Origin: Aquatica leii
Lineage: Eukaryota; Arthropoda; Insecta; Coleoptera; Lampyridae
DNA length: 64,000 nt
Direction of reading: 5' to 3'
Assembly (NCBI GenBank): GCA_035610365.1
Contig: CM069432.1
Span: 222,416,532 to 222,480,531, forward strand
Each line of letters starts with the position of its first letter. Positions within the stretch are counted from its first letter, which is position 1. Made by a program: the position numbers and the translations under genes. Positions 1 to 12,699 of the stretch are shown in pieces. The notes below the pieces were generated by a model. That model saw nothing but the letters and a program-made list of their open reading frames with translations. It was not told the DNA's origin and ran no database searches.

Positions 1-1614
1 CATCTTCTTCTTGTCTGTCCTTCCACAGAACGGTGCAAGAGTACCGTACCGTACATTTACCTCTTTTAATTTGGAGGTCCTCTTTTAGGAAGTGGTAAGG
101 AAGTATTTTGAATGCCCTCAGCTAGCAGTTCTTCTGCGAGTGTTACAAGAAGAGAAAGGAGAGGTTTTTTTATTTTCGCGTCTCAGGTCATTGTATATTA
201 TCGAACTATTTACAGCAGCCATGTTTAGGCAACTGTAAAATACTTTTTACCACCATTTATTTGACTTTCTATCATGATTGTCTAAGCCTACAAACTAATC
301 TGCTCTGTCAACTCCACCCATTTTCTGACGATAAAATGATACAACTTCTGGGCATTCAATAACTTGCCGTTGCCCCGTTTTTGATTTTTTTAGAAATTGT
401 TGTCATATTAGGTTTGTGGCAATTACTCATAATAATAACTTCCTTTGTGTCCTGCCATTTAGTACATAATAACCCACTCTTAGTACATCGAAACGTGGAC
501 TGTCCACGCTGCAGTTTATCCTTTATTGTTGCGACATTTTTGCGGTTTGACATGCATGTTCCTAATGCAGCAATGTTTCCAATAAATGAACACTAGTAAA
601 GAATCTGTCAAAACAGAGCACCACATCTTTCTCTTTGATTGTGGACACAAGAGACTTCACAACTTTTTCCCCAAGAGTTAGTGAATCTTGATTTATTGGA
701 GTTGAAACTTGTCTGCCACAATAGATATTCAAATCGTATATATAGCCAAACTGGGCATCACATCGAAGCCATAACTTTATTCCTCGTTTTGTAGGCTTGA
801 GTGGCACGTACTGCTTTAGGGTCGAACGCCCTTTGAATTTAGTCATACTCTCATCGATGCTTTGATATACACTATCTTGGCGACATTTTGAAAATGTATG
901 CTTCAGGCAGGACATGAGCTCATCAATATAGTAAGATTTTGATGGATTTGATGGTTTCTCCGGCAAAGCAAAATAAATTTTTGAAACTAGTGACATAAAT
1001 CTGTCTCAGGACATTGCTTTTTCGATTGCACGATTGCTTAGAGATTCTTTTTCACTCCAATAGTGCTTAAGTCCAGGCAGTTTATTGTAGGACATTATAA
1101 ATATACACCCCAACAATTTTGCTTTATGTTTTTTGTCCTTGTTCATTATATTCAAGCGTTGATTTGTACATTCAACAATTTGTAAGTAAAAGTAAAGTGA
1201 GTGAGGAATAAGTTTATGAAAAATTTGCAGTGGGCTAAAAGTTGACAATATATCTTCATTCATTTTGCAATTTCTATCTGATGGAAGAGTTTATGCCGGA
1301 ACAAAGTTGTCGGTTGGAAATACCCAGTCGAAAATACGACACCCTTCACTGGAAATCGTTTGGATTGTCGATTCATTTACTAAATTTTCTTCCGCATCGC
1401 TCATCCCATTGTCCGTTTCACTAACTAAAGTTTTTCGGGCTAGCAAAACATTATCTTCTAGGTCACTCTCTGATCCACTGTCACTGCCAGGCTCATAATC
1501 ATCACTTGACCCAGCTGAATATGGGTCTTTGTCCTCATCTGATACATCATAATCTGATAAGTGTTCAGCGGCATATTCCAGCTCCTTTTGTGTCAGTGCT
1601 TGTTTTTGGGTCAT
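1..1614 (-). pseudogene. piggyBac-type transposase, frameshifted
   Basis: DDE transposase of the piggyBac/PGBD group, which acts in the nucleus by cut and paste at TTAA. The minus strand opens with an acidic Asp/Ser/Glu-rich N-terminus (1291-1614), typical of the family. The catalytic core is spread over 1006-1263 and 562-996, where SIDESMTKFKGRS and CFDRFFTSVHLLE hold two of the catalytic Asp regions. The reading continues at 356-553, then shifts frame to MGGVDRAD at about 300-330 (third Asp region), DRKSNKWW, and a Cys-containing segment near position 1 that fits the start of the C-terminal zinc finger. Several frameshifts and stops make it inactive. The N-terminus ATG at 1612-1614 is plausible as the original start. 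Confidence 0.85.
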
Positions 1615-2059
1615 AATAATTCTCTAAACACATTCATCTATAAACCTGATGGTACAAATAGGTACCGTCAAAAATCACTGCTGGTACAAAAATGTACCGC
1701 GTCACAAAAAATTGAAATAATCAACAAATAAAAAGAAAATATAGATACCTTACAGATGATCGGTGTCTATTGGAGTATTATTTATTCCCTACGATTCAAT
1801 TTCAAAGAAACTAACTCGTTACAATAGAAAAATATTCAGATTTTACAAGTATCACTCGTCATGTACAACACTAAACTAACCTCGACATTAGTATAAGTTG
1901 TGAAAACAACGCCGCAGGTGGCTTCTACCGCAGGTGGCTATTTGTTTAACTTCAAAACACCGGCGTGGTACATTTGCCATATGCATATTATGTTCAGTTC
2001 AATTTTCAGGACTTTTTAAAAATAGGTGGTACATATGTATACCGATCGGGACGAAAGGG
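1..2059 (-). mobile_element. piggyBac DNA transposon, truncated by window edge
   Basis: The transposase lies on the minus strand, so its N-terminal side and element terminus are at the right. Reading the minus strand inward from 2059 the end begins CCCTTTCGTCCCGATCGGTA and abuts TTAA at 2060-2063, as expected for piggyBac, which starts with CCC and duplicates TTAA. Short palindromic motifs with GGTAC and GTACC recur in the subterminal DNA (about 1650-1700, 1967 and 2030), probably subterminal repeats. The other end lies outside the window, so the partner TTAA cannot be checked. Confidence 0.8.
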
Positions 2060-2394
2060 TTAATCTACCATTTTTGTAAATGGATAATACAATCTTTTTG
2101 TAAACCAATTTTGTGGAAAGTTAGCGGTGGTTGCAGAATAAATTTAGTAAGCCGTTTGATCCTCGGTAGCCGAGTGTAAGTGGTCGCAGCACAACTTATG
2201 CACACAAATGCTAAACTGCTGGCCGCTAAAGAAGGGACAAGCGTTTAAGTTTCACTGGTTACAAATAAAACAAATTAAAAATAGTTTTTGGTTTGTTTAG
2301 TTTGTGATAGTTTTTTTGTAATAATAGACGGTTTTAGTAAAATTGAATACGTTGATATGCATTTTGTATTTGCAGAAACTGAAAAAAAATGATA

Positions 2395-3260
2395 GAAGAA
2401 CGTAAAAGATTTACAGAGAAAGGTTCCCAAATAGAAAGTGTCCCCACCACAATACGTTTTTATCAGTGCATAATCGTTTACTTGAAACTGGCAATATTGA
2501 ACCACGTCGTGAAATGAATAACATGCTCGGCCTACAAAAACTTTAGCCTTTGAAGAAAAGTTATAGATCGTGTAGAAGATAATTTTTCTATTAGCACTAG
2601 ATCATTAGGAAGAACCATGAATTTCGGTTATATGACCGTTTGGATAAAGAATTTTGCACGAACAACTACTGCACACGTAGCATCTGCAAAAAAAGCAAGA
2701 ATTATAACCCGATGATTATCCACTGAGAGTGAACTACTGTCCTTGGTTAGTTAGGCGACTTGGTCTCCAACCAAATGTATACAAAACGATACTTTTCACT
2801 GACGAAGCGACATTTACAAAAGAAGGTATTTTTAATAGGGAACATTTTCACGTTTGGGCCGTGAAAATTTTCACGCAATGTAGGTTTGCAGCTACCAACA
2901 TTAATTTTCCACAAATGTATGAGCTTAAATAATAGATGAACATGTCATATATTATATTCTCAGATCGATTGAATGGCGAAAACTATAAACTAATTTTAGT
3001 GAACAAGCTAGTAAACTACTCGAAGACCATCACTTAGATGTACAAATTAAACTGCAGTTTTAACATGACAAAGTCCCCTGTCATTTCAACAAACAAGTTA
3101 GAACATATCTTAATAAAATGTTTCCAAATAAATGAATTGCCAGAGGAAGATCAGTAAATTGGCCAGCGAGATCCCCAGATTTAAATCCTCTAGATTTGTT
3201 TTTCTAGGGACGTATGAAATCTTTAGTGCATGAAACAGCGATTGCTTTTAAAAATAAAAA
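2395..3260 (+). pseudogene. Tc1/mariner (IS630 superfamily) transposase remnant
   Basis: Decayed DDE transposase read in several frames on the plus strand. The N-terminal part has ERFPNRKCPHHNTF and HNRLLETGNIEPRR, matching the helix-turn-helix and linker of a mariner-related family common in insects. The catalytic core follows with ILFTDEATFTKEGIFNRE (first Asp), then HDKVPCHFNKQVRTYL (second Asp) and WPARSPDLNPLDLFF (third acidic position). Only 2729-2932 is a continuous ORF of 67 codons. Multiple stops and frameshifts show it is dead. I found no clear terminal inverted repeats around it. Confidence 0.8.
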
Positions 3261-3869
3261 CTAACACACAAAATAAAATTAAAAAATTTGATAATTTAAG
3301 ATAGAGCAAACGCGTTGTTGTTTGGGTCCAAGTTGGGCAAAAATGATCAACTGATTTACTACAGTACATTATGGAGAAGTTAACTTATTTTTATACAAAG
3401 TGCGTGTATTTTATAATTTACGCAAGGTAGCTAAAAACAAATAAAATAAAATTTGTTTTGTGTTAATATTTTATTTTTGTTTATATTGAAGTAATGCCAA
3501 AAAAAAGTTCTAATAAGTGAAACATATGAACGAAAGTATACTCCGTAGGTACTTACTTTCAGCATTTACAAAATAAATGCGCTACATCGACATTGTGAAG
3601 CAAATACTCAATGCTAAAATCTACTTTCTTAAGTTAGAAAAAACTTATACATATTCGAAAACGTAGAAAACAATAAGTTTTTTTTAGAATAAACCAAAAA
3701 TTAAAAACAAACATAACTAAAAGCTCTCGTAAATACATGATTTAATTATTCACCATTATTAAATAGTAACAATGCAGTGAAATATATTTCAACCAAACAA
3801 AAAATTTGATTGAAAAAATATTAATTATAAGTTAGAAAAAATAAATTTTCAAACATATAAAATTACAAG
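3261..3869. other. AT-rich spacer, nothing recognised
   Basis: No coding potential, RNA gene or structured repeat seen between the mariner-like remnant and the Penelope-like terminal repeat. Confidence 0.5.
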
Positions 3870-4185
3870 TAACACTATTGCATTCTTCGTTTAAGGAGGG
3901 GCATAAAAATCTGCTCAGTTTTTCTTTATGGCGACGTTTCGTGCACTAAATGTGCACTTCATCAGGCCACTGCAATTTATTAACGTAAGTACAACAACTA
4001 TCTAATCAAATGAGTTAATAGTAACTAAATTACAGATGTAAACAGAAAAACAGTAAACGTAAAAACTTACGTAGAACATTTGAGCAATTACTCCGAAGTT
4101 TGACAAACATGAACAACGTCCTAAACTTAATTGACAAAAATGGGATTATTAATAGTCAATGATTAAAAACAATAAATAAGTATAA
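3870..4185 (-). repeat. Penelope-like terminal repeat (pLTR), copy A
   Basis: About 315 bp that recur as an inverted copy at 31461-31772. Shared blocks include the outer end with the ACACTATTG motif, the GGGGCATAAAAA block, the ribozyme core at 3930-3968, ATTACTCCGAAGTTTGACAA, and the inner end with ACAATAAATAAGTATA. A third decayed copy sits at 49420-49500 beside a Penelope-type endonuclease fragment, which links this repeat family to PLEs. No PLE reverse transcriptase is visible next to this copy, so it may be a solo or truncated repeat. Confidence 0.75.
3930..3968 (-). ncRNA. Hammerhead ribozyme motif (PLE-type, minimal stem III)
   Basis: On the minus strand the order is TGGC, CTGATGA, a hairpin with arms GTGCAC and GTGCAC around ATTTA, GAAAC, GTC, GCCA. 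This matches the hammerhead core CUGANGA / stem II / GAAA / cleavage triplet GUC. TGGC and GCCA can pair as stem I. Stem III is reduced to the CG step between GAAAC and GUC, as in the minimal hammerheads described from Penelope-like retroelements, which are thought to work as dimers. All core nucleotides are intact. Confidence 0.85.
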
Positions 4186-5579
4186 ATAATAAATGAAAAT
4201 ACAATTGTTACAAGCTTTAGGTATTTTACGAACCTGCACGGCCAACTCGCAGTAGTCGGTGAGAGGGGTAGGTTCCTCAGAAATATATATAAAGGTGTTT
4301 CAGGGCGCCAGAGCTTATCCCAAAGTAATTCTTCTGTCCGCTCACAACAGAATGGTGTAGAACTTGTAACAATTCGAAGGTTCGTAATCTCTTCTACTCG
4401 GCTGTTCGAGTAGCCAGCGTTTGTTATTAGATAACGACGATCCAAAGAGACAGGTATGTTGTCATAAAAGAACAAGTAACCACAATAACAACTTTAATCT
4501 AGAATCGTTGATGATTATCACAGAATATAAGAATTCTCATTACAGAAAATCAGTAGTATCGGCAACACACAATACATAGGTACATTACGTCGACATGAAT
4601 AGTGAAGAATAATTTAGAGTACATATCATTTGTATACAGCATGCGAGATACCAGAAATAATGATAATAATTACAGTATTAATATTAAACTATCATAATAA
4701 TTATTGGCAGTACACAGCATACGTCATACACAATAAGCAATAAGCAAGAGAAATTACTACGGAATTAATATTCACAACAGTTTCGTGAGCGACCTGATTG
4801 ACTACGAGATAAAACATATAAAATCACTTACCAAAACACAGGAACTTCCACTGGTGTGAAGAAAGTACTTTCCCCGACACGCAATCCTGTAAGCAATTTG
4901 AAATAGCAAGTCGTGTCAAACTAATTCCTCACGAAAGTGAAATCTACAAAAATCGTTACTTAAAGTAAAAGAAAGTATATATCATGTAACCCGGTTGTCG
5001 AATGCTTTGTAACCTTTCTGTGGTTTAATTCAAAATGCCGGAAATCTCACCGGATGTCGCCTGCTCAATACAAAGTGACCAACGAACCCGATAGATGGCG
5101 TCGAGAAATATAAAAGTAATTTTTAATTAAACTGATATACAGGGTAATGCATTATTTAAATTTATGCACGTAACACAATTAAACATGGAGAACAAACACT
5201 ATGACATATAATATAAAATTTACATATTTTACTTGATATTTAGAAAACATTCGTCTTGCAAGATCAAATAACTCCCACTTTAGTATTAAGTTAACTAAAC
5301 GTGTAAAAGTAACGACCTTGAGCACTTCACTAAACAAAATATTAAATAAAGTACAGCTTTAATTATCACACCACGTTTTTTATGAAATTTGAATAAATAC
5401 CGAAAACCACGTGATCTTGTAGCATAAGCAGCACACCATGCACAACTTAAAAAAACTAAACTAAATGTCAGTCATAGGCGGAAAATGATGTCTTTGTCAT
5501 GACAAATAAATAGACAAAAAACAAACCACAATATAATCAAGTTTTAATTAACAAATTAGTAAAAGTAAAACAAGTTAAA
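4186..5579. other. Non-coding, partly GC-richer, unclassified
   Basis: 4225-4480 is richer in G and C than its surroundings and includes TATATATAAAGG at about 4287, which looks like a TATA box. It may be body or leader of the adjacent PLE or a degraded LTR, but I cannot assign it. The rest is AT-rich, with a GATAGATGGCGTCGAG block near 5091-5106. No coding sequence is supported. Confidence 0.4.
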
Positions 5580-5950
5580 ATACTGCATAAAAACACTACT
5601 TTAAAAATTCTTCAAAATGTTGACTATTATTTGCCAAACACAACTGCACACGTTTTTTCAGATTATCGAAAACAACTTCACGAGTTGCATTTTTAATTTA
5701 ATTTTGTATATCTTTTAAATTACGCTTTGTGTTAAACAGTTCAACAATGACATATCTATGGTTTACAAACACATCATAAGGTATATTTGCATTAAAGAAA
5801 GCTAACGTAAAGTGTCGAAAGCAAGAATGCAAATTGTTAATCTAAGAACCAAAAGAGTTTTCTGAATCACTACAAAAATACGCCGTTGAGAAAAATGCAT
5901 TTTGGTTTGGTGTACACATGATTGAACCTTTGTTTTTTTTTTGATCCCGG
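5580..5950 (-). pseudogene. Mariner-like transposase C-terminal remnant
   Basis: Minus-strand translation ends with NATREVVFDNLKKRVQL followed by CLANNSQHFEEFLK and a stop. This matches the conserved C-terminus of insect mariner-type transposases, in which an Arg-x-x-x-Cys and an Asn-Gly-x-x-Phe-Glu motif close the protein. Upstream sequence is degraded and gives only short open pieces. It probably belongs to the same broad family as the copy at 2395-3260, since that copy lacks this C-terminal part, but they are separate insertions on opposite strands. Confidence 0.6.
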
Positions 5951-7869
5951 ATTTCGTCAAATGTTTCATTAAGTTATGAGCCCAGAGTACCCAAAATATA
6001 AGAAAACAAAATATAACTGTTATTAAAATTACTTTTAACCATAAGGTGTAAGCTGAAATAGAGATGTCCAGAATGCTGCTAAACTGCCCTTAATTCAGAG
6101 CAGTGTGAATTATGTAGTAGGGACGTAACATTTTTCAGTGATTTTGTAGGATTTTGCAAAATTTTTGCTAATTTTTCATATTCAGGCGATAATGAAAGCT
6201 AACGTTAACAAATTTTGTTGTTGGTTTATAATTTTTTTTTACTTTTTTTAGTTCAAGAAAATTTTATATTTCAAGTATTTTAACAAACGTGACTAATGTA
6301 ATTATGAAATTAGTTTTAACAAACGCAACCTGTTTTACGTTTCCTTTTTTTTAAATATGTAACGGCGTACGTTTGTAACATTTATGTGTTTTAATACTAT
6401 TTTATCAAAAACAAAAACAAAAAATTTGGTATTTGTTCTACGAAAATAAATATTTTCATTGTTTCTAAGAAATTCTGTAATAAAATTAACGTATCTTATG
6501 AGAATTGATATACATTTATGTAAGATAAATAACTAAATAATTGTTAGACCTAAATTATTTTAATTAATTTGATGATATTCAAAAGTTGTTAATGCTTACT
6601 TATTAAAACGCTAGTAGGTATTAATCGATTAGTATTTTGAATAAATCATAATTTTAGTTTTTTATTAGTTTTAAGTAAAAGTGTTAATATAATTATAATA
6701 TTCTAATATAAATTTAGGTATTTGGGTTTTTTATAATTAATTATATAGTAAAGTTGCGACCTTGATTGATATTCCTACTACGTTCAGTTTAAACCAAAAG
6801 CGATCAATATAACAGAGACGTATAGGAAAGTAAAAAGCTTTTAAATAAAAGGTACGCAGAAGCTCAAGAAATGTTAACATCAATTTTGTCGAAATTTGAG
6901 AGTTTCTAAAGTATACTCGAAAAATCTTCAGAAACGTTACAGTCCTTTTAAAGCTTTGTCAACCAATTATTAACGGTTTCCCGAATAAACCATTTTGGCC
7001 TTTATATAATTTGATGTTTGTAACCGATAGATATTTACAATTGTATGTAGTGTTATTTAGTTAGTTTACAACTCAACTCAAGTTCGAACATTTATATTAA
7101 GAATAACTAGAAATATTACCCAAACGTTGTATGTGTATCTAGTTTCACTTTAGCTACAGGTGGTAACCAAGGAATGAAGTACGTAAGAGCTTAGTAACAG
7201 TTTAGAAACAGTTTAGGATTACTGCACCGTCCTTTTGTTTAATGTATCCTTTGTGGGTTTCATATGACCTAGCAGCAAATTGAATTTCAGGCGCTTTGTT
7301 TGTATTGTATTTCTGAATAAGAACGAAACTTTTATGTCTTCTTCCAATTTGTATTTTGTTTTCAATTTATTTATTTCTTAAATACAGCTCAGGATTTTAC
7401 TTAATAAGTATTACGAAATAAATTTTATATTATTATATATTATTCTTCAAGTTTTTATCTACTTTAAATTTATTTATTCAGTTAAAAAAAATATAAGTTT
7501 ATTTACATTACATTAAATAATTTGATTTATTAAAAATTGATTTAAAAATCTAATCAGTAATGCCTAACGTTATAACTACATTATTTTTAATTATCGGCTA
7601 ATACATAGTAATAAATCGTTGCTTATTAAAAATTGCTAATTAGAAAATAACGCAACACTGTATATTTATCTCAACCAAATCACCTAGTATTTTCGATGTC
7701 ATTCAGGAGTTTTGAAAAATATTATCTAGAAAGAAAACAAAATTATTATAGCTTATTCGGTAAATTAACAAGATACTATTACATCAAATTTTTGAGATTA
7801 ACAAAAACAATATAAATGCAAAAACTAAAAATTTGGGTAGTAATTTAAATTAAAATTAGACACGTTTTT
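5951..7869. other. AT-rich DNA, nothing recognised
   Basis: Very AT-rich with many homopolymer runs. No coding signal, RNA gene or clear repeat structure on either strand. Confidence 0.5.
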
Positions 7870-7960
7870 TACTTTAATAGTCAGTGCACCACCTCTAGCT
7901 CTAATACAAGCTGCTTCGACGGGAAAATAATTTTGACGTAATTGTAATTTACAACTTTTT
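7870..7960 (-). pseudogene. Possible mariner-like C-terminal scrap
   Basis: Minus-strand translation gives YFPVEAACIRARGGAL, which resembles the Arg-x-x-x-Cys-Ile-x-Ala-x-Gly end of mariner transposases. It is only about 30 codons long and has no supporting neighbour domains, so this is a weak call. Confidence 0.3.
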
Positions 7961-8109
7961 TTTTGCTAAAGTTAGTAAAATTATTTAAAAACATTATTTT
8001 AAGCAGTAATTAGATGTAAAATATATTCTGTTAAGCAACATTTACATTTAGTTAAGCGAGAATTACAAATAACTTTTCAATGTTAGTTACTCAATTGGAA
8101 ATCAATTAA

Positions 8110-8860
8110 TGTAAGGCCAAGATTACTTTTATTGTGAGCTTTACACTCACGGCTGCGGACCACCTCCATCGTTTCTAAGCGCGCGACGCTCTGTTGCTTA
8201 AGATTATTCAACCGAAACGAAATACAGAATAAAAGCCGCCGTCAACGCTGAAAATGCCCTTGTCTGTCGCGACCCGTTCCTGGTAGAAACTCTCTCTTCC
8301 ACGACTTAGTCCTGATAAAACCGTTTACCTGCGTTTACTTGATACCTGTGTTTACCCGACTAATATTTTGCTTTTGTACCCGACTAACACTTTCTCGAAC
8401 CGACCCTGTTAACGTAACTTTGTATAAACCGAGACCTGTTTTTGTACCCTGACATTCTTGACTCCGACCGAATAACAAAGACCGGCTTTGAAATCTTGCT
8501 ACTCTAACTATTTTTGAATTTAATTTTCTGTTTTGTATAAGCACCCCCTGTTACGTCAAAACGATTTTTCCCAGAGTTGACAACAAGCTTCCGCTTTATC
8601 GTGTACTATTTGCTACAACCGAACCTCAGTCCGTAAGTCAATTAACAAATCACTCGTGCCAGGTTGGCGTATGATTTGTTAAACGTGAACTAAACCTACC
8701 GTTACTTTCAACGACACGTTTTCAACCCTTAACGTAGTTGAGGTGTGCGCATTGAAGGATCACACAAGCCAGGTTGGCTCTTTTAATACGTTGGGCATTG
8801 CTACGTTTTGGTTTCGAATTGAGATCTAAAATCAATAGTTTAGTCATAGATTATTTCCAA
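8110..8860. other. GC-richer island with short internal repeats
   Basis: This block stands out from the AT-rich flanks. It carries repeats of TACCCGACTAA (about 8353 and 8388), several GTTTACC(T/C)G-like motifs at 8325-8360, and two copies of GCCAGGTTGGC (about 8659 and 8769) with related flanks. The composition and repeats would suit an LTR or retroelement leader. I found no second LTR copy and no coding sequence, so it stays unclassified. The 69-codon ORF at 8335-8544 has no recognisable motif. Confidence 0.4.
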
Positions 8861-11507
8861 AGTACCTACTCACCTAAACTTAACGTACCAGAAACTTCCG
8901 TTTGCCATTGAAATTAATCCGTAATAACCCGTATAGTATTAATGAGGTAACTCCACCGTATTTCATTTGTGAAAATCATTGTTGTTAATAAATATACTAG
9001 TGGTCAAAAATTAGAAATTAAGCACCGTCTGTAACGTTAACGCCTTTTTCTTTTAGAAAAATTACAATTTTTTTAAGGTTAGATACGAATCGTGGGCCGC
9101 GTTCGCTTATTCACAAGTCCACTGGATTGGTAGGCTGCATTCAACAGAAGCCCAAAATTAATAATTTTATTATAACTGTAATTCGTTATACAAAAGGAAT
9201 AAAACTACCTCAACTGTACATATTTATTGTAATAAATACAGTTTAGTTTATAGAATAAAATCAATGTTAATTGTGTTCGAATTAATAACGGTTTAAATCC
9301 AACGCCGAGACTGTGAGCCACCGAGTTTGTTGCAAATAGGTTCCTTGTCGATTCACTTGAGAGATTACTTGGTTTGTTTTATTTGTGAAACACGACAACT
9401 TCGGAAATTATGGCAGTTTTGTTTTTTATAAATTTATTCAGTACAGTTTTACGTATACTATAAACAAAAATTTACCAATTGATCTCGTTTGATTGACAAC
9501 TTTTTCATTAGATAAAGACAAAAGAGAATATTAATTCATTTATTTAACGTATATATACTTATAAAAATATTACGTAATAAATGTCACGAAATATTCAGCA
9601 TAAAATAATCTATTTACATCTAGCATCAGGTTTCATGTCTATTTGCTTAGATTACTTCAAAATTGTTAAAATAAATCATAAAACACTTACATCCACACGA
9701 CTACCAATATCTACTTGTAAAAACGCAAACTTTAGAGTAGTGTATTGTTGACGCAATTATTCCTTAATTTAAAATGTAATGTAGGCTTTTGTATCTACAT
9801 AACACCAGAAACAGATACATTTTATTAATCTAAGAAACTGTTAACTTTTTATTTTCGGATTTTTATTGTAATTTTTTGTATACTCGCATGTGTGCGCTGC
9901 AAGCATGCAGATTTTTTTTGTTTTTACGGTTTCAATTTACGCTAAGCGCAATTTGCTACGGGTGTAAAGTCACTAGTTTTGCATTAAATCAACGATTAAC
10001 TCCAAAATTACGTATTACTTGATTTCGATCTATTGTATGTACTTTGATAACTTTATGTGTGGAGGGCTGCGTAACTTTCATGACTTGTATCAACGTTATA
10101 ATTGTGTAATTTATAAAATTATTTTTTGCTATTATATATGTACCTAATATTGCTTGGATTACGTAATTTTTTTAACCTTTTCTTTTCTTATTATAAAAAA
10201 ATAATTTGTTTGTTGTTATAACCAGTGTTTTGTCATTTATTCTATTTCAATGTTGGATAGATTTAAACGGTTTCTATCATTCTAGTTTCTAATCGTTTTG
10301 CCGTCTTTCTGATTTGTTTTATAATTTAGCACCAAGAAAATTACGACACAAATCTCATAATCTAATCAAGTTAGTCGCTAGCAATTTACGTTGCAAAAAA
10401 ATCTTTGTAACAGCGTACTATAGTATCACGTTATGTTAGTAGATGCCAAATTTGTTTAGCTAGCAAAGCGTTGCGAAGTCGTGCTGGTATAATGGGTAGT
10501 TCTAAGAAAGCTAGTTTACCGTTCTAACGCTTGAAATTTGTATTAGTTTGTCTTATAATTAAAGCGACTAGTCGCGCAGTTATCAATTTTTTAGAGAACG
10601 ATGTCTGTATTTTATTTGGCTTAGCACAAATCGTAATAGTTAACAATGATCCTCAGTTTAACAGTAGCTGTTTTAAAATTTATGAGCCAATATAATGTAC
10701 AGAAACTCTGATATAACGTTTTGTATCACACATAAGTAAATTTTGTCAAAATTTCTTGATCTTATTATTTATATGTTTACCAAACAGTATTATTTTAAGA
10801 TTTTTAAATGTTTTACAAGTAATTCTTGTTCATTACCATTAATGAATATTATGGGTTGAGAAAAGATAGTTAGTTTAGAAGCATTGTTTACCGGGTATAA
10901 ATGATTATGTCTAGGTCTAAATTTGTACTTTTGATATGTTTACGCATAGGTGTTGAATATACTTTGGCGTTAAGATAGTAGCGATTGTGCTGCGTTAAGA
11001 CGTTCTTCTTGACTTTATAGATTTTAAAAGCTGCGGCTATTAGTAATGTTGATTCTCTGTTAAACTTAATTTAGCTTAATAGTAAGTAAATGTCTATAGA
11101 GATGAATACGTTGATTGATAATTTAGCTTATTTGTCAGTTGAGTTCCATGACTGTTAAAGTTACTTATTTAAGTTTAAGATTAAGAAGTTTTTGTGAACG
11201 TTTTACGTTTTGCGAATTTTAAATTCATCAATTTAACGACTAAATACAACATTCGATATTTTTTTCTTGTTTTATCTATACCCTTGTGCGGAAAAAAAGA
11301 ACGCAGAAAAAGAAAACGCTCTACAGTTTTAAAATTCTAGATATAAAAAAATCTTTAACTAAGATGTAATACTAAACATTAATTAAATCTTTTTAAAAAT
11401 TTTACTTAAAAAAACCGCAAAACGATAAACTTTATCCATGCTTAGGACTGACAACGTAATGTTGTTTTTTTCATTTTTTCGTATTTTTTTAATTATTAAA
11501 TTTCTAG
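8861..11507. other. AT-rich DNA, nothing recognised
   Basis: No gene or RNA feature supported. 9000-9150 has a fragment beginning GTGGTCAAAAATTAG that could be a transposon end, but no partner end was found. Confidence 0.45.
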
Positions 11508-12000
11508 TTAAAATTGTGAGCAATATCTCTCAAATATTCTACTCTTTTTAGGTAGATGTAAATTTCCTGATGTATATTTCTCTATTTTAACACTATATTT
11601 TTTCTTAAGGGAATTAATAAATTTCCAAATAATAGGATGTGCAGCGTTAATAACAAAAAAAAAGCTACTGCTGCATCCTTCGACAGACAGCACTATAATT
11701 TTGAGGTATATTTTGCTCTGCCAGATCGTAAGAATTTCATACATTTGTAGGAAAAAAAGATTGTCTTTGACGTCTTCTTCTATTCAATTTCTCTATCCAA
11801 GTATTTTTAAACTAATTAATCAGTGGTAGTAATAGTTCTTCATTTTGTATATGAAGATCGGTATCGAGCAACTCTTCGTACACTTCAACTACATTGTTTT
11901 CTGGAACAAACGCAAAAGTTGTCAATTGCCTCAGGTGAAGAGCGAAGTCAGAATTGTCAATGTATCGACGTTATAATCCTGCACTTTGATTATGTCGCCA
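11508..12000 (-). pseudogene. MULE transposase C-terminal remnant
   Basis: Minus-strand pieces in two frames match the C-terminal part of insect Mutator-like transposases of the kind often fused to FLYWCH zinc fingers. Going 5' to 3' on the minus strand I see LRQLTTFAFVPENNVVEVYE, a TWIEKLNRRRRQR-like arginine-rich patch, a decayed NIPQNYSAV segment where the family has a conserved Asn-rich VEGWHN motif, and HPIIWKFINSLKKKYSVKIE. The last part is an open frame of 78 codons (11508-11744). Frameshifts between the pieces and loss of the catalytic Asp region upstream make it a dead fragment. Confidence 0.7.
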
Positions 12001-12699
12001 TATACACTGTGTAAAATTAAAAAAACACCCGCGGATTCTTACATTTGGAAACTCAGTTAGTGCAGCGTTAATTTTGAAATGTATCTAAATAGTATTCTTC
12101 AGTTTTAAATTTTTTTTAGTCGAGTTTTCTGTTTATTTATGTTCTCTGCTTATGTAATTAAAAAAACTTGAATTGTTATTTGTAATCAAATAAGTTTCAT
12201 TCATAGCTCAAATAATGATAAACTGTATATCCAAATATAAGACTACTGTACTAATTTGCCGAAAAGTTTTAATATATCCGGATTAAATTAATGTCAACAT
12301 TTCAGTTTGAAACGAAAATATTATCACCATTAAAATTAGTGGTTGCACAATTGCAGTATAAATTTTCATTACTCCCTTCAAGTTATTCGTATGAAAAATT
12401 AAAAGAAACATTAATCTCCTTTTATTAAATCAAGTCTAATTTCTTATACAGAACAATAAAAAAATTCCATATTTCAAAATTATATAAATTTAAAAGTAAT
12501 GAACGGAAATTTGCAATTTCATAGTTCGAATTAATTTATGTTTTGTATTACTATAGTACTTACTAGATATTGATAGAAGTAATACCTTAGATTTTATTAA
12601 AAATTATATATAAACTCTACTTACAAGAACAAAACCAGATACAAAAAAATCTAATAAAAAACATGATTAAAAAACTATTTAATATTTTATTTAAATTTT
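12001..12699. other. AT-rich DNA, nothing recognised
   Basis: No coding or structural feature supported. Confidence 0.5.

Noticed and set aside
1640..1700. CTGATGG near 1642 as a hammerhead core
   Set aside because: No GAAAC box or stem II follows; it is part of the piggyBac subterminal repeats.
2155..2200. A-box-like TAGCCGAGTGT resembling a tRNA D arm
   Set aside because: No B box or cloverleaf follows.
4149..4475. 108-codon ORF on the minus strand
   Set aside because: Runs from GC-richer DNA into the terminal repeat and shows no motif.
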